Shown in pieces: positions 26,136 to 34,793 of a stretch of 64,000 bases of DNA; within the stretch, counting starts at the first letter, position 1; every line of letters begins with the position of its first letter. The notes under the pieces were generated by a model. The model was given only the letters and a program-made list of their open reading frames with translations. It did not search any database and was not told where the DNA came from. Source of the DNA: Yinghuangia aomiensis (GTDB lineage Bacteria; Actinomycetota; Actinomycetes; Streptomycetales; Streptomycetaceae); assembly GCF_039542225.1 (NCBI RefSeq), contig NZ_BAABHS010000014.1, positions 62,001 through 126,000 on the forward strand, read 5' to 3'. The translations under genes and the position numbers were made by a program.

Positions 26136-27034
26136 CCGTGACTGCCGACTCCCCTGTCGACACGCACGCGGAAGCCCCCGCCGCCCGCCGCGAACTCTCC
26201 GCACGCGGGCTGCGTCTGGCCTACGAAGACCGCATCATCGTCGAGGACCTCGACCTCGACATCCCGGCCGGCGCGGTCACCGTCGTCGTCGGGCCCAACG
26301 CCTGCGGCAAGTCGACCACGCTGCGCGCCCTCGGCCGCCTCCTCAAGCCCGCCGCCGGCGCCGTGCTGCTGGACGGCGCCGACCTGCGGTCGCTGCCCAC
26401 CCGCACCGTCGCCCAGCAGGTCGGCGTCCTGCCGCAGAGCCCGCAGCCGCCCGAGGGCATCACCGTCGGCGACCTGGTCGCCCGCGGCCGCCAGCCCCAC
26501 CAGCGCTGGTGGCAGCAGTGGTCGCGCGACGACGAAGCCGCCGTCGAGGACGCGATGCGCCGCACCGACGTCACCGACCTCGCCGACCGCTACGTCGACG
26601 AACTCTCCGGCGGCCAGCGCCAGCGCGTCTGGATCGCCATGGCCCTCGCCCAGGGCACCGAGATCCTGCTGCTCGACGAGCCCACCACCTTCCTGGACAT
26701 CTCGCACCAGGTCGAGGTCCTCGACCTGATACGCGAACTCGGCGAGGAAGGCGGCCGAACCACGGTCGCCGTACTGCACGACCTCAACCAGGCGTGCCGG
26801 TACGCCGACCACCTCGTGGCCATGCGCGCCGGCCGGATCGTCGCGCAGGGCGCGCCGTCCGACATCGTCACCGCGGAACTGGTCGGCGAGGTGTTCGGCC
26901 TGGACTGCGTCGTCGTGCCGTGTCCGGTGACGGGCGCGCCGATGATCGTGCCGGGAGCGCCCGGGGCGCGGAGGTCCGGGGCGGAGGCGGAGTCGAAGTC
27001 GGCGACGGATGGGGCGGACACGTCGGACGGCTGA
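26132..27034 (+). CDS. Iron-siderophore ABC transporter ATP-binding protein
   Basis: The 300-residue ATPase has Walker A GPNACGKST (near residue 54), the Q-loop at QQVGVLPQSPQPP, signature LSGGQRQRVWIAMALAQ (near 157), Walker B ILLLDEPTTFLDISHQ and the switch histidine in VLHDLNQACRYADH. This is the FecE/FepC class that powers ferric-siderophore import. It has a polar 25-residue N-extension and a Ser/Ala/Gly-rich tail after residue 270. It is the third gene of the iron-box operon. Confidence 0.95.
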   Translation: MTVTADSPVDTHAEAPAARRELSARGLRLAYEDRIIVEDLDLDIPAGAVTVVVGPNACGKSTTLRALGRLLKPAAGAVLLDGADLRSLPTRTVAQQVGVLPQSPQPPEGITVGDLVARGRQPHQRWWQQWSRDDEAAVEDAMRRTDVTDLADRYVDELSGGQRQRVWIAMALAQGTEILLLDEPTTFLDISHQVEVLDLIRELGEEGGRTTVAVLHDLNQACRYADHLVAMRAGRIVAQGAPSDIVTAELVGEVFGLDCVVVPCPVTGAPMIVPGAPGARRSGAEAESKSATDGADTSDG

Positions 27035-27240
27035 GCCGTTCCGCACTGCCCGCCTCACCTGCCGCGTCCGTTCCGCCTGCTGCCCGTGCTGTGACTGCTG
27101 TGCCTGCGCCACCCGCTTCATCTGTTCGATCCGCGTTGCCTGCCCGATTCGCCCCGCTCGACTCGCACACACGCTCGCTCGCACAAACGTTCCTGCCGTG
27201 CCGCACTCGTCGGCGCACCGCATGGACCAGGAGCCGCCCG
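27035..27240 (+). other. C-rich, G-poor spacer, candidate Rho-utilisation region
   Basis: The plus strand is strongly pyrimidine-rich with many CTGCC/CGCTC words and few G runs, unlike its surroundings. No stable hairpin with a U-tract is seen after the ATPase gene. Such unstructured C-rich RNA is the usual form of a Rho loading site, so termination here may be Rho-dependent. Confidence 0.3.
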
Positions 27241-28227
27241 ATGAACCCACCGGTGAGTTCGACCGCCCCCGCCGCCGCCTCCGCCCCCTCCGCAGCCGCC
27301 CCGGCTCGGGGTGCGAACCGCTGCGCCGCCGTCGCCCGTGCGCTCGGCGAAGCGGTGCTCGGCAGCGCGCCCGAGACCTGCGACGCCTGGGTGCTCGTCG
27401 AACACCCCGGCCCGTGGCCCGCCCACGGCCTGCCGCCGGATGTCCCCGCGGACGTCGCGGAGTTCATCGAACGGCTGCCCGCGTACCGGATCCGCCCGCA
27501 GCTCGTGCGCCGCCCCGGCAACCGCCGCCCGGTGCCCCCGCACCAGGTCTACGTCGCGTATTCCGGCGGCCCGCACGGCGCCCCGGTGTGGATGGAGCGG
27601 CGCGAAGTCGCCGACCTGCGCGAACTGCTGGACCTCGACGTCGCCGCTGTGTCGCGCGGCGAGCGCCCGAACTGGGGGACGGAGCACCGCGAGCCGGTCC
27701 TGCTGGTGTGCACGCACGGCAAACGCGAGCCGTGCTGCGCGCAGTTCGGGCGGCCCACCGTGCGCACGCTGCACGCGGCCTACGGCGAGCCGGTGTGGGA
27801 GACCACGCATGTGGGCGGCGACCGGTTCGCCGCCAACCTCGTGGCGCTGCCGCACGGGAGTTACCACGGCCTGGTGACCGAGCCTGTCGCGGCGGAGGTC
27901 GGCGCGGCGTGCCTGCGCGGCGAGGTGGACCTGGCGCATTACCGCGGGCGGATGGGCCTGCCGCACGCCGCGCAGGCCGCCGAGTGGTTCGTGCGCAGCC
28001 ACACCGGCATCCGCACGGTCGAGGCGGTGCGCACGCTCGGCCACGTCGAGCGTGCCGACGGCGGCACGACGGTCGATCTCACCGCGGCGGGACGGATGTT
28101 CCGGGTGACGGTGCGCACGGCGCGCAGCGGCTGCCCCCGCCTCACGTCGTGCTCGCAGGGCTCGGTGACGGACCCCGACGGGTTCGTGCTCGACGACCTG
28201 CGGGAACTCTCGGCGCCGACCGGGTGA
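27241..28227 (+). CDS. Sucrase/ferredoxin-like (Apd1-type thioredoxin-fold) protein
   Basis: The 328-residue protein of the Sucrase/ferredoxin-like family has the Cys-containing core VCTHGKREPCCAQFGRPTV near residue 157 and HVGGDRFAANLVALPHGSYH near residue 190, as in yeast Apd1 and actinobacterial homologues. These proteins bind a [2Fe-2S] cluster in a thioredoxin fold. Its position after an iron-regulated siderophore importer suggests a role in iron release or redox handling, but that is context only. The ATG at 27241 follows GGAG by seven bases. It is convergent with the next gene. Confidence 0.85.
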   Translation: MNPPVSSTAPAAASAPSAAAPARGANRCAAVARALGEAVLGSAPETCDAWVLVEHPGPWPAHGLPPDVPADVAEFIERLPAYRIRPQLVRRPGNRRPVPPHQVYVAYSGGPHGAPVWMERREVADLRELLDLDVAAVSRGERPNWGTEHREPVLLVCTHGKREPCCAQFGRPTVRTLHAAYGEPVWETTHVGGDRFAANLVALPHGSYHGLVTEPVAAEVGAACLRGEVDLAHYRGRMGLPHAAQAAEWFVRSHTGIRTVEAVRTLGHVERADGGTTVDLTAAGRMFRVTVRTARSGCPRLTSCSQGSVTDPDGFVLDDLRELSAPTG

Positions 28228-28235
28228 TCCGCGGG

Positions 28236-29108
28236 CTACTCGGCGTCGGGCGCTTGCGTCCGCAGCAGTTTGAAGAGCAGGTAGACGGCTGCCGCGGCAC
28301 CCGCTATCCGCGGGATCGCGGGCAGCAACTCCTCGAAGCGGTGCACGGCCTGAGACCGCGTCAGGTCCACGCCCGCGTGGCCGGTGGCGCGCAGCCACAT
28401 CGCGGTCACGAACGCCGCGACGGTCACCGACGGGATGACGTACGCCGCCATGCGCTTGTCGTCGCCTGCCCACACCCCGGACGTGAAGACGACCAGCAGC
28501 CCTATCACCACGACCACCGCGGAGCCGACCATCGCGCCGACCGCGATCAGCACGATTGCCATCAGCTCCCGCGCGGAAGCGCGCATCGGAATGCGGCGCA
28601 CCGGCTCCGGCCCGACGATCTCGCCGCCCTCCCAGTCGGAGCTGCCCTCCGGCAGGATTCCGATCGGGTAGGCGGGCCAGCCGATGAGCCCGTCGCCGAG
28701 CGGCGCGATCGGCTTGGCCTCCAATCCGTCGCCGTCCGAACCGTCGCGCTGCGACGGCACCGGGCTGGCGTCCGGCCGGAACCCTATCTGCGCGGCGATC
28801 GTCGCCCGCGACCCCCGCGAATAGCCGGCGGTCTCGCCGAGCCCCGCCCCGGCCAGCGCGTTGTGCGCGTCGTAACTGGGCGCCCGCAGGACCTCGTTCG
28901 CGACCACGGCCTCGGGCGACCCCATACGGGCCAGGATCGTCCGCACCTGCGACGGATTGTCGGAACTCGCCCGCTCCCGCTCGCTGTTGATCTGCGTGCG
29001 CAGCCGGTCGACGAGCCGGGCCCGGTCGGCCGGCCGCAGCTTCCGCTGCGCGGCATCGCCGACCTGCCCCAGGTATTCCAGGACCAGACGGTCGCTCTCG
29101 AAATCCAT
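28236..29108 (-). CDS. Hypothetical membrane protein with short N-terminal helical domain
   Basis: The 290-residue protein begins with an N-terminal cytoplasmic domain (MDFESDRLVLEYLGQVGDAA, ending NPSQVRTILARMGSPEAVVA) that resembles the HAAS/permease-associated helical domain of small actinobacterial membrane proteins. A Ser/Gly/Asp-rich linker follows, then four membrane helices in the C-terminal half (ELMAIVLIAVGAMVGSAVVV and others). The function is unknown. The ATG at 29108 is preferred because upstream in-frame sequence is Arg-rich and lacks a ribosome site. It is divergent from the helicase-associated gene. Confidence 0.68.
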   Translation of the reverse strand: MDFESDRLVLEYLGQVGDAAQRKLRPADRARLVDRLRTQINSERERASSDNPSQVRTILARMGSPEAVVANEVLRAPSYDAHNALAGAGLGETAGYSRGSRATIAAQIGFRPDASPVPSQRDGSDGDGLEAKPIAPLGDGLIGWPAYPIGILPEGSSDWEGGEIVGPEPVRRIPMRASARELMAIVLIAVGAMVGSAVVVVIGLLVVFTSGVWAGDDKRMAAYVIPSVTVAAFVTAMWLRATGHAGVDLTRSQAVHRFEELLPAIPRIAGAAAAVYLLFKLLRTQAPDAE

Positions 29109-29269
29109 TGCCGGCCCCCTGATCACCCGGACAGAACCGGGAACGAGCTTACGGTCCGGAGCGTGAGCCCTACGATCCCTTACCCCGATCCGATTACCGC
29201 GATCCGGCACCTCGCGCCACCGATCATCCTGGTGCTCACCTTCGCCTCCGACGCTCTAACGTTGGGGGG

Positions 29270-31693
29270 ATGACCATGTCGACCGAGACCGCCGCCGAGA
29301 CCGCCGGATCACCCGGGGGCCCGCGGACGCTCGCCGAGGACTTGCGCCGCCGCAGCGACGACGAACTCGGCGCGCTGCTCCGCGCCCGCCCGGACCTGGT
29401 CACGCCCGTCCCGGTCGACTTCACCCAGCTCGCCACCCGCGCCACCACCCGCGCGTCGGTGTCCCGCGCGCTGGAGCGTCTGGACCGGTTCGCCCTGCAG
29501 GTCGTCGATGCCGCCGTGGTGCTCCCCGACGGCTTCCGGTTCGCCGACCTCGCCGCGCTGGTCGGCCCCGAAGTGCCGCAGCTGCCCGGCGCCGTCGCCG
29601 AGCTCCGGACCCGGGCGCTGCTTTGGGGCCCCGAGGACGCCCTGCGCGTGGTCCGCACCGTGCGCGACCTGGCCGGTGCCGCCCCCGCCGGGCTCGGCCC
29701 CGCCCTCGCCTCCGCCCTGTCCGCGACCGGCCCCGCCCGGCTCCAGGAGCTGCTGTCCGCGCTCGGCCTGCCGCCCACCCCGGACGCGGTGACCGCGATC
29801 GCCGAGATCGGCGCCCTGTTCGCCGACGCCGACGCCGTCCGCGCCCTCCTCGCCGAGGCCCCGCAGGCCGCCGAAGTGCTGGAGAAGCTGGTCTGGGGCC
29901 CGCCCACCGGCAGCGTCCGCGGCGCCGACCGGCCGGTGCGGGCCGACGAGGCGAGCAGCCCCGTCGAGTGGCTGCTGGCGCGGGCGCTGCTGGTGCCCGC
30001 CGGGCCGCAGACGGTGGTGCTGCCGCGCGAGGTCGCGCTGACGCTGCGCGGCGGCCGGGTGCACCGGCAGCTCGAGCCGGAGCCGCCCGGGCCGGCGGTG
30101 ACCCCGCGCGATCCGGAGCTGGTCGACGCGGCGGCGGCCGGGGCGGCCTTCATCGCGGTGCGGCGGATCGAGGACCTGCTGGAGGCGTGGAGCGCGGGCG
30201 GGCCGCCGGTGCTGCGCGCCGGAGGCCTCGGCATGCGCGACCTCAAGCGTGCCGCGGTGACGCTCGACGTCCCCGAACCGGAGGCCGCGCTGTGGCTGGA
30301 ACTCGCCTACGCGGCGGGGTTGGCGGCGGGCGACGGCGAAGCCGACGAGCGGTGGCTGCCCACTCCGGCATATGACACCTGGCGGGCCCGCCCGACCGCG
30401 GAACGCTGGTCGGTGCTGGCCGGGGTGTGGCTGGAGACGACCCGTGTACCGGGCTTGGTCGGCACGCGCGACGACAAGGACCGCCCGGTGAACGCGCTGG
30501 GCCCCGGCGTGGACCGCACCGCCGCACCCGATGTGCGGCACGCGCTGCTCGGCCGCCTCGCCGGTCTCGCCCCCGGCAGCACGGTGCCCGCCGCCGACCT
30601 GCTCGCCGATCTGGCCTGGCACCGCCCGGTGCGGACCGCGCGGCTGCGGTCCGAGCTGGCCGACCGCACGCTCGTCGAGGCGGAGCTGCTGGGCGTGACC
30701 GGGCGCGGCGCGCTGAGCGCCGCGGGCCGGGCGCTGCTCGGCGGGGACCTGCCGCGGGCCGCGGTGCTGCTGGAGCCGCTGCTGCCGACGCCGCTCGACC
30801 ACGTGCTGCTGCAGGCCGACCTCACCGCGGTCGCGCCGGGCCCGCTGGTGGTGGAGCTGGCGCAGGAGCTGCACATGGCCGCGGACGTCGAGTCCACGGG
30901 CGGCGCGACGGTGTACCGGTTCAGCGAGCCGTCCATCCGCCGCGCGCTGGACTCCGGCCGGACGGCCGCCGACCTGCACCGGCTGTTCGCCACGCACTCC
31001 CGCACGCCGGTGCCGCAGCCGCTGACCTACCTGGTCGACGACGTGGCCCGGCGGCACGGCCGGCTGCGCGTCGGCGCGGCGTCGGCCTACCTGCGGTGCG
31101 ACGACGAGGCACTGCTCGGCGAGCTGCTGGCGGACCGCCGCGCGCACGGGCTGCGGATGCGGCGGCTCGCGCCGACCGTGGTGGCCGCCGAGGCGGCACC
31201 GGACGCGGTCCTGTCGATGCTGCGGCAGCTCGGGTACGCACCGATGGCCGAGTCGGCGACCGGCGACGTCGTGGTGACCCGCCCGGACGCGCTGCGGACC
31301 CCGCCGCGGTCGCTGCCGCCGCGCGTCGCCGGGGAGCCGCCCGCGCCGGGCGGGACGCTGGTCGCCGCCGCGGTGACCGCGATCCGCGCCGGGGACCGCA
31401 CCACCGCGGGCCGCGGCCGGGGCGCGGGCGACGCCGAGGCGCCCGCCGAGCTGCCGCGCACCTCGGCGGCGGAGACGCTGCTGGCGTTGCAGTCCGCGCA
31501 GGCGGAGCGGCGTCCGGTGTGGATCGGCTACGTCACCCGCGAAGGCCGGGCCACGCAGCGCATCATCGTGCCGCTGGGTCTGGAGGGCGGTTTCGTGACG
31601 GCGCAGGAGCAGGCCGTCGGCGAACTCCACACCTATCCGCTGCACCGGATCACGGGCGTCGCGCCGGTGGAACCGGGCGACGACGAAGCCTGA
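29270..31693 (+). CDS. Helicase-associated (Helicase_C_3) protein with WYL-like C-terminus
   Basis: The 807-residue protein has an Ala/Leu-rich N-terminal region with winged-helix-like segments (DDELGALLRARPDLVTPVPV). The middle domain resembles the XPB/Ssl2 N-terminal Helicase_C_3 fold (LTYLVDDVARRHGRLRVGAA, LRCDDEALLGELLADRRAHG). The C-terminal WYL-like segment reads RRPVWIGYVTREGRATQRII. No Walker A is present, so it is not itself a helicase. In actinomycetes it is normally followed by the XPB helicase; here an ABC exporter and the integrated element separate them. It may be an XPB partner in DNA repair, inferred from neighbourhood. GGGGGG precedes the ATG. Confidence 0.8.
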   Translation: MTMSTETAAETAGSPGGPRTLAEDLRRRSDDELGALLRARPDLVTPVPVDFTQLATRATTRASVSRALERLDRFALQVVDAAVVLPDGFRFADLAALVGPEVPQLPGAVAELRTRALLWGPEDALRVVRTVRDLAGAAPAGLGPALASALSATGPARLQELLSALGLPPTPDAVTAIAEIGALFADADAVRALLAEAPQAAEVLEKLVWGPPTGSVRGADRPVRADEASSPVEWLLARALLVPAGPQTVVLPREVALTLRGGRVHRQLEPEPPGPAVTPRDPELVDAAAAGAAFIAVRRIEDLLEAWSAGGPPVLRAGGLGMRDLKRAAVTLDVPEPEAALWLELAYAAGLAAGDGEADERWLPTPAYDTWRARPTAERWSVLAGVWLETTRVPGLVGTRDDKDRPVNALGPGVDRTAAPDVRHALLGRLAGLAPGSTVPAADLLADLAWHRPVRTARLRSELADRTLVEAELLGVTGRGALSAAGRALLGGDLPRAAVLLEPLLPTPLDHVLLQADLTAVAPGPLVVELAQELHMAADVESTGGATVYRFSEPSIRRALDSGRTAADLHRLFATHSRTPVPQPLTYLVDDVARRHGRLRVGAASAYLRCDDEALLGELLADRRAHGLRMRRLAPTVVAAEAAPDAVLSMLRQLGYAPMAESATGDVVVTRPDALRTPPRSLPPRVAGEPPAPGGTLVAAAVTAIRAGDRTTAGRGRGAGDAEAPAELPRTSAAETLLALQSAQAERRPVWIGYVTREGRATQRIIVPLGLEGGFVTAQEQAVGELHTYPLHRITGVAPVEPGDDEA

Positions 31694-31696
31694 GCG

Positions 31697-31718
31697 CGGC
31701 CGGGGGAAATCCCGGCCG
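31697..31718. terminator. Hairpin between convergent genes
   Basis: CGGCCGGG (31697-31704) and CCCGGCCG (31711-31718) form a perfect 8-bp stem between the convergent helicase-associated and ABC-permease genes. No U-tract follows, as is common in high-GC genomes. Confidence 0.5.
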
Positions 31719-31723
31719 TCGCC

Positions 31724-32587
31724 TCACATCTCCCGGCGCCCGATCCGCCACACCGACAGCGCGAGCAGCGTGCCGGTGAGCATCACCGCGACCGCGGCCG
31801 GACCGGCGTAGCTGCCCGGTTCGTGGCCGTCGAGCAGGCCGACCTCGACGGAGCTGAGCTTGTCCGGGGACCAGCCGCGCAGCGGCTTCCACAGACGCGG
31901 CAGCGGCGACAGGATCAGCGCGATGAGCGCCGTGCCGAACAGCGCGACGGGCCTGCGCAGGAACGCGGCGGCGCCGGCCACCAGGCTGAGCGCCATGAGC
32001 AGGTAGATGGTCGAGAAGAAGATCCCGTACAGCATGAGGTCGGTCCGGACGGGGCCGAACAGCCAGCGGATCTCCGCCCACACGATGACGGACGCGACGA
32101 GGTTCGCCAGGCACACCGCGGCCGCGCACACCGTCCAGCGGGGCAGGACGAGTTGCCGGGGCCTGCAGGTGCGGGTGCGGTAGAACGCGGCGAGGCCCGG
32201 CCGGTGGTCGACGGCGAGGGCGGCCGCGCACATGCCGAGCGCGACGAGCAGGCCGATCTGGCCGGACACGCCGACGTAGGAGGTCATGGCCGCGTCGGCG
32301 GTGAGGTCGGTCGGCACGTCGACGCCGTCCGCGCCGAGCGCGGACAGGATCGAGTTGATGTGCCGGACGATGATCGGCCCCGCGCTGCCCAGCACCGGGT
32401 AGGCGATGAACAGGAGGAGCCAGCGCTTGGTGCGGACGACGCGCAGGACTTCGAGGCGCCACAGTCCGAGCGGGCGGCGACGGCGGACCGCGGCGGCCGC
32501 GGCGGCGGTGCGCGCGTACCGGGTGCCGGGCACGGCCGGGGCGTCGGCGCGCACGTCGGCGGCGGCCGTGTCGGAACGGCTGGTCAT
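31724..32587 (-). CDS. ABC transporter permease (ABC-2-like)
   Basis: The 287-residue protein has six hydrophobic segments (LLLFIAYPVLGSAGPIIVRH, ATLISYVGVSGQ-like region, YGIFFSTIYLLMALSLVAGA, VALFGTALIALIL and the last before WRIGRREM). A basic N-tail contains VLRVVRTKRW. The layout is that of ABC-2 type exporters. Its ATG overlaps the stop of the ATPase gene by four bases, so the two form an exporter operon. The substrate is unknown; such pairs often export lipids, antibiotics or peptides. Confidence 0.82.
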   Translation of the reverse strand: MTSRSDTAAADVRADAPAVPGTRYARTAAAAAAVRRRRPLGLWRLEVLRVVRTKRWLLLFIAYPVLGSAGPIIVRHINSILSALGADGVDVPTDLTADAAMTSYVGVSGQIGLLVALGMCAAALAVDHRPGLAAFYRTRTCRPRQLVLPRWTVCAAAVCLANLVASVIVWAEIRWLFGPVRTDLMLYGIFFSTIYLLMALSLVAGAAAFLRRPVALFGTALIALILSPLPRLWKPLRGWSPDKLSSVEVGLLDGHEPGSYAGPAAVAVMLTGTLLALSVWRIGRREM

Positions 32588-33534
32588 CGGGCCGCCCCGG
32601 TGATGGACAGGAACGCGCTCTCCAGGTCCGATTCCTCCGGTCCGACGGAGATGACGCGGGCGCCGCTGCGGTCGAGCACGCCGAGGATGTGCCGTTCGCC
32701 GTCCTCGACGGTGCGCGCGTGCACCCGGACCAGGCCGGGGCGGACCGACGAGACGCGGACCACCCAGTCTTCGGCGGCGAAGGTGCGGCACAGTGCGGCG
32801 CCGTCGTCGCGCAGCCGGATGAGCCAGGTGGGGCGCACGTGTTCGGCGACGAGTTCGGCGACCGGGCCCTGGTAGAGCAGGCGGCCGGCGCGCAGCACGC
32901 CGACGTGGTCGCAGACCCGCTGCACGTCGGCCAGGATGTGGCTGGAGAACACCACGGTGGTGCGGCCGCGCATCCCGGCGACCAGGTCGAGGACTTCCGC
33001 GCGGCCGCGCGGGTCGAGCGCCGAGGTGGGTTCGTCGAGGATCATCAGGTCGGGTTCGCCGACCAGCGCGGCGGCCAGGCCGAGGCGCTGGGTCATGCCG
33101 CGCGAGAACGAGCCGACCCTGCGGTCGGCGGCCTCGACGAGGCCGGCCCGGTGCAGCGCGTTCTTGACGTTCTCCGGGCGCAGGTCGGGGTTGACCAGGC
33201 GGCCCGCCAGCTCGACGGCTTCCTCGGCGCCGAGCCAGGGTTCGAACTCGGGCACGTCGGTGCACACCGCGACGCGGTGCGCCGGGACGCCGAAGACGAC
33301 CTCGCCGGAGTCGGCGCGGCGCAGGCCGTTGATGAGCGACAGCAGGGTGGTCTTGCCGGCGCCGTTGGGCCCGACCAGTCCGTACACGCAGCCGCGCGGC
33401 ACGACGAGCCCGACGTCGAACACGCCGGTGCCGCGGCCGTAGTCGCGGGTCAGCCCGTGCGTACTCAACGCGGGACCTGGGTCGGAGGCCGCAAGGGGGT
33501 CGGAGGGTACCGGCCGCGGCAGGAAATGCGCCAT
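32584..33534 (-). CDS. ABC transporter ATP-binding protein
   Basis: The 316-residue ATPase has Walker A GPNGAGKTTLLSLING (near residue 54), signature SFSRGMTQRLGLAAALVGEP (near 138), Walker B DLMILDEPTSALDPRGRAEV and a switch histidine in VVFSSHILADVQRVCDH. This fits the CcmA/DrrA-type exporter class. The C-terminal 90 residues form the extra domain of DrrA-like subunits. The RG in place of GG in the signature is tolerated in this class. It is divergent from the original start of the XPB gene at 33810. Confidence 0.93.
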   Translation of the reverse strand: MAHFLPRPVPSDPLAASDPGPALSTHGLTRDYGRGTGVFDVGLVVPRGCVYGLVGPNGAGKTTLLSLINGLRRADSGEVVFGVPAHRVAVCTDVPEFEPWLGAEEAVELAGRLVNPDLRPENVKNALHRAGLVEAADRRVGSFSRGMTQRLGLAAALVGEPDLMILDEPTSALDPRGRAEVLDLVAGMRGRTTVVFSSHILADVQRVCDHVGVLRAGRLLYQGPVAELVAEHVRPTWLIRLRDDGAALCRTFAAEDWVVRVSSVRPGLVRVHARTVEDGERHILGVLDRSGARVISVGPEESDLESAFLSITGAAR

Positions 33535-33809
33535 TGAATATCCAGAGTAAAAGCGGCTGCCTCGGCCGTGGTTCCTCCCTAGGGATGGCTCTCCCGCTCA
33601 TCCCTGCGCAGTACGGTGCAAGACGGCTGCTACCCGTGGGGAATATCGCCGGTCCGGATCGGTTTTCGGCCGGTTTCCCGCGCCGGTTCCCGTCGGGTGC
33701 ACGGCCCCGCTCGGCGCCGCCCGCGGGGCCGGCGGTCCGCGGGCGGAACACCCGGGCCCCCGGAGTGGTTCACACTTGTTGTCCGCCGTTCGCCGTAAGG
33801 AAGGTCCGC

Positions 33810-33844
33810 GTGGCTCAGCCGACATCCGGCCCCCTGATCGCCCA
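33810..33844 (+). pseudogene. Displaced original 5' end of the XPB helicase gene
   Basis: GTG at 33810 follows an excellent ribosome site (AAGGAAGG, 33800-33807) and encodes MAQPTSGPLIAQ up to the left core site. Actinobacterial XPB proteins as I know them begin ...GPLIVQSDKTLLLE. Joining this fragment at its CA (33843-33844) to base 36957 gives an in-frame MAQPTSGPLIAQSDKTLLLE. The codons after 33844 (to a TGA near 34082) belong to the inserted element and are not homologous. This is therefore the severed head of the gene that resumes at 36937. Confidence 0.82.
33835..33844. repeat. attL core of the serine-integrase element
   Basis: TGATCGCCCA here matches TGATCGTCCA at 36947-36956 in nine of ten positions. 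The reconstructed phage-type site (right-end flank joined to left-end flank) has 10-bp inverted arms GCTTGATCGT and ACGATCAAGC around CCAC. That places the crossover dinucleotide CA at its centre, as expected for large serine integrases. Confidence 0.8.
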
Positions 33845-33958
33845 CACGATCAAGCGGGATACGCACATTATTTGTTCGTCGGCCGGTCCGGAGTGGCTTC
33901 GCCCGTACGCACTCTTTCGCGGTGACGAGACTCCTGCCCAGCTTCGGCGGGACGCACG

Positions 33959-34004
33959 ACCGCCCCGCCCATGGCGCACGGAGCCACGACACGGACGGGG
34001 CGGT
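33959..34004. terminator. Hairpin at the left end of the element
   Basis: ACCGCCCCG (33959-33967) pairs with CGGGGCGGT (33996-34004), with an inner TGGC/GCCA stem. It follows the zinc-ribbon gene on the minus strand and is followed by TTT on the plus strand. It may end the cargo transcript and also stop readthrough from the severed XPB promoter. Confidence 0.55.
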
Positions 34005-34023
34005 TTCACTGCCGATTACTCGG

Positions 34024-34221
34024 TCACCCTTCGGGCGGGTCCGCCGCATCGTGCTTGCGGACCTTGTACGGCGCGCGGATGAGCGTGGATTGAAAAAGCC
34101 GACCCGGCGGGCACGGCTTCGGTTCGGGGCGGTAGAACACCCCGCATCCGAAGCACCACACCGACCCCGTGAACTCCGGGTCAGGGCAGCCTTCACCCCC
34201 GCAGGTCGGACACATTGCCAC
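34024..34221 (-). CDS. Small zinc-ribbon protein of the element
   Basis: The 65-residue protein has two CxxC-type knuckles, MCPTCGGEGC and VWCFGCGVFY, which would bind one zinc ion, followed by a basic tail (PPGRLFQSTLIRAPYKVRKH). It is the last cargo gene on the minus strand. A GGGAGG ribosome site stands six bases before the GTG at 34221. No family is recognised; small zinc ribbons of this kind are common in actinobacterial mobile elements. Confidence 0.7.
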   Translation of the reverse strand: MAMCPTCGGEGCPDPEFTGSVWCFGCGVFYRPEPKPCPPGRLFQSTLIRAPYKVRKHDAADPPEG

Positions 34222-34236
34222 CGCACGCCTCCCGGC

Positions 34237-34446
34237 TCACGCGCTCAGGCTGAACTCTCCCGCCGCCGCAGCGGCGACGAAGGTCGCCCACGGCTCCGGT
34301 GTCGTCTCCACGACGGTACCCGGGTTCTCGCTCTCGCGGATGGCGACGACGCCGGGCACGTTCAGGGCGACCTCGATGCAGTTGCCGACCTTCTGATCGT
34401 GGCAGGCGGACGCGCTGACGAACTCGAACTTCGGTTCGTTAACCAT
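34237..34446 (-). CDS. DUF397 protein
   Basis: The 69-residue protein carries the DUF397 core NCIEVALNVPGVVAIRESEN and the final segment PEPWATFVAAAAAGEF. DUF397 proteins normally accompany an XRE regulator with a C-terminal DUF5753 domain and affect development or secondary metabolism. Here no such regulator lies within the element; the only one in the window is at 55.8 kb. GAGAGGA precedes the ATG, which overlaps the end of the upstream small frame. Confidence 0.85.
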   Translation of the reverse strand: MVNEPKFEFVSASACHDQKVGNCIEVALNVPGVVAIRESENPGTVVETTPEPWATFVAAAAAGEFSLSA

Positions 34447-34564
34447 TAGTTGACGTCCTCTCTGGCGGTGCGTTGCCCGTTGGCCGGTTGGCCTTCGGGG
34501 GTTTCGGCCAGTCCGGTGTCGGCGGGGAGCGGGTGACTCGGCACGACACCGGACAGGGGTTCAT
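34439..34564 (-). CDS. Candidate 41-residue Pro-rich small protein
   Basis: The frame starts with an ATG that overlaps the stop of the preceding 29-residue gene (ATGA) and ends overlapping the start of the DUF397 gene. The product is Pro/Arg/Thr-rich (RSPPTPDWPKPPKANRPTGN). The overlap on both sides argues for coupled translation. No homologue or function is recognised; composition alone would not support it. Confidence 0.4.
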   Translation of the reverse strand: MNPCPVSCRVTRSPPTPDWPKPPKANRPTGNAPPERTSTNG

Positions 34565-34650
34565 TGGGACCAGCGGAGCGCCACGCGGGCGGCGAGTCCG
34601 ACCAGGAATGCCGCGACGTACACGACCGCCAATCGGCGCTTTACTGGCAT
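34561..34650 (-). CDS. Candidate 29-residue single-pass membrane peptide
   Basis: The predicted peptide MPVKRRLAVVYVAAFLVGLA continues ARVALRWSQ: a basic start, one hydrophobic helix and a short basic end. Its ATG lies inside the last codons of the 50-residue gene and its stop overlaps the next ATG. This is the classical form of a membrane micro-protein. It is too short for most gene finders. Confidence 0.5.
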   Translation of the reverse strand: MPVKRRLAVVYVAAFLVGLAARVALRWSQ

Positions 34651-34793
34651 CTGCCCTTCTCGGCGGGCACGGGCGGGGCGGGCAGTCCGCGCCGTTCTCT
34701 GTCGGCTTCGAAGCGACGAAAGGCGTCTTCCACTCGGGCAAGCGCTTCGGCGCGGGTGACTTGCCGCTCCCGGGCTTCGCTGTACTCGGCCAT
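34641..34793 (-). CDS. Small charged helical protein (50 residues)
   Basis: The 50-residue product MAEYSEARERQVTRAEALAR then VEDAFRRFEADRERRGLPAP is highly charged, probably a single long helix or coiled coil, with a Pro-rich end. Its ATG overlaps the stop of the upstream frameshifted gene (TAATG), which supports coupled translation. No family is recognised. At the related locus near 55.2 kb only a 10-codon frame occupies the equivalent place. Confidence 0.55.
   Translation of the reverse strand: MAEYSEARERQVTRAEALARVEDAFRRFEADRERRGLPAPPVPAEKGRCQ

Noticed and set aside
33810..34082. Independent 90-residue gene starting with a good ribosome site
   Set aside because: Only its first 11-12 codons are gene-like and they match the XPB start; the rest is element DNA antisense to the zinc-ribbon gene.
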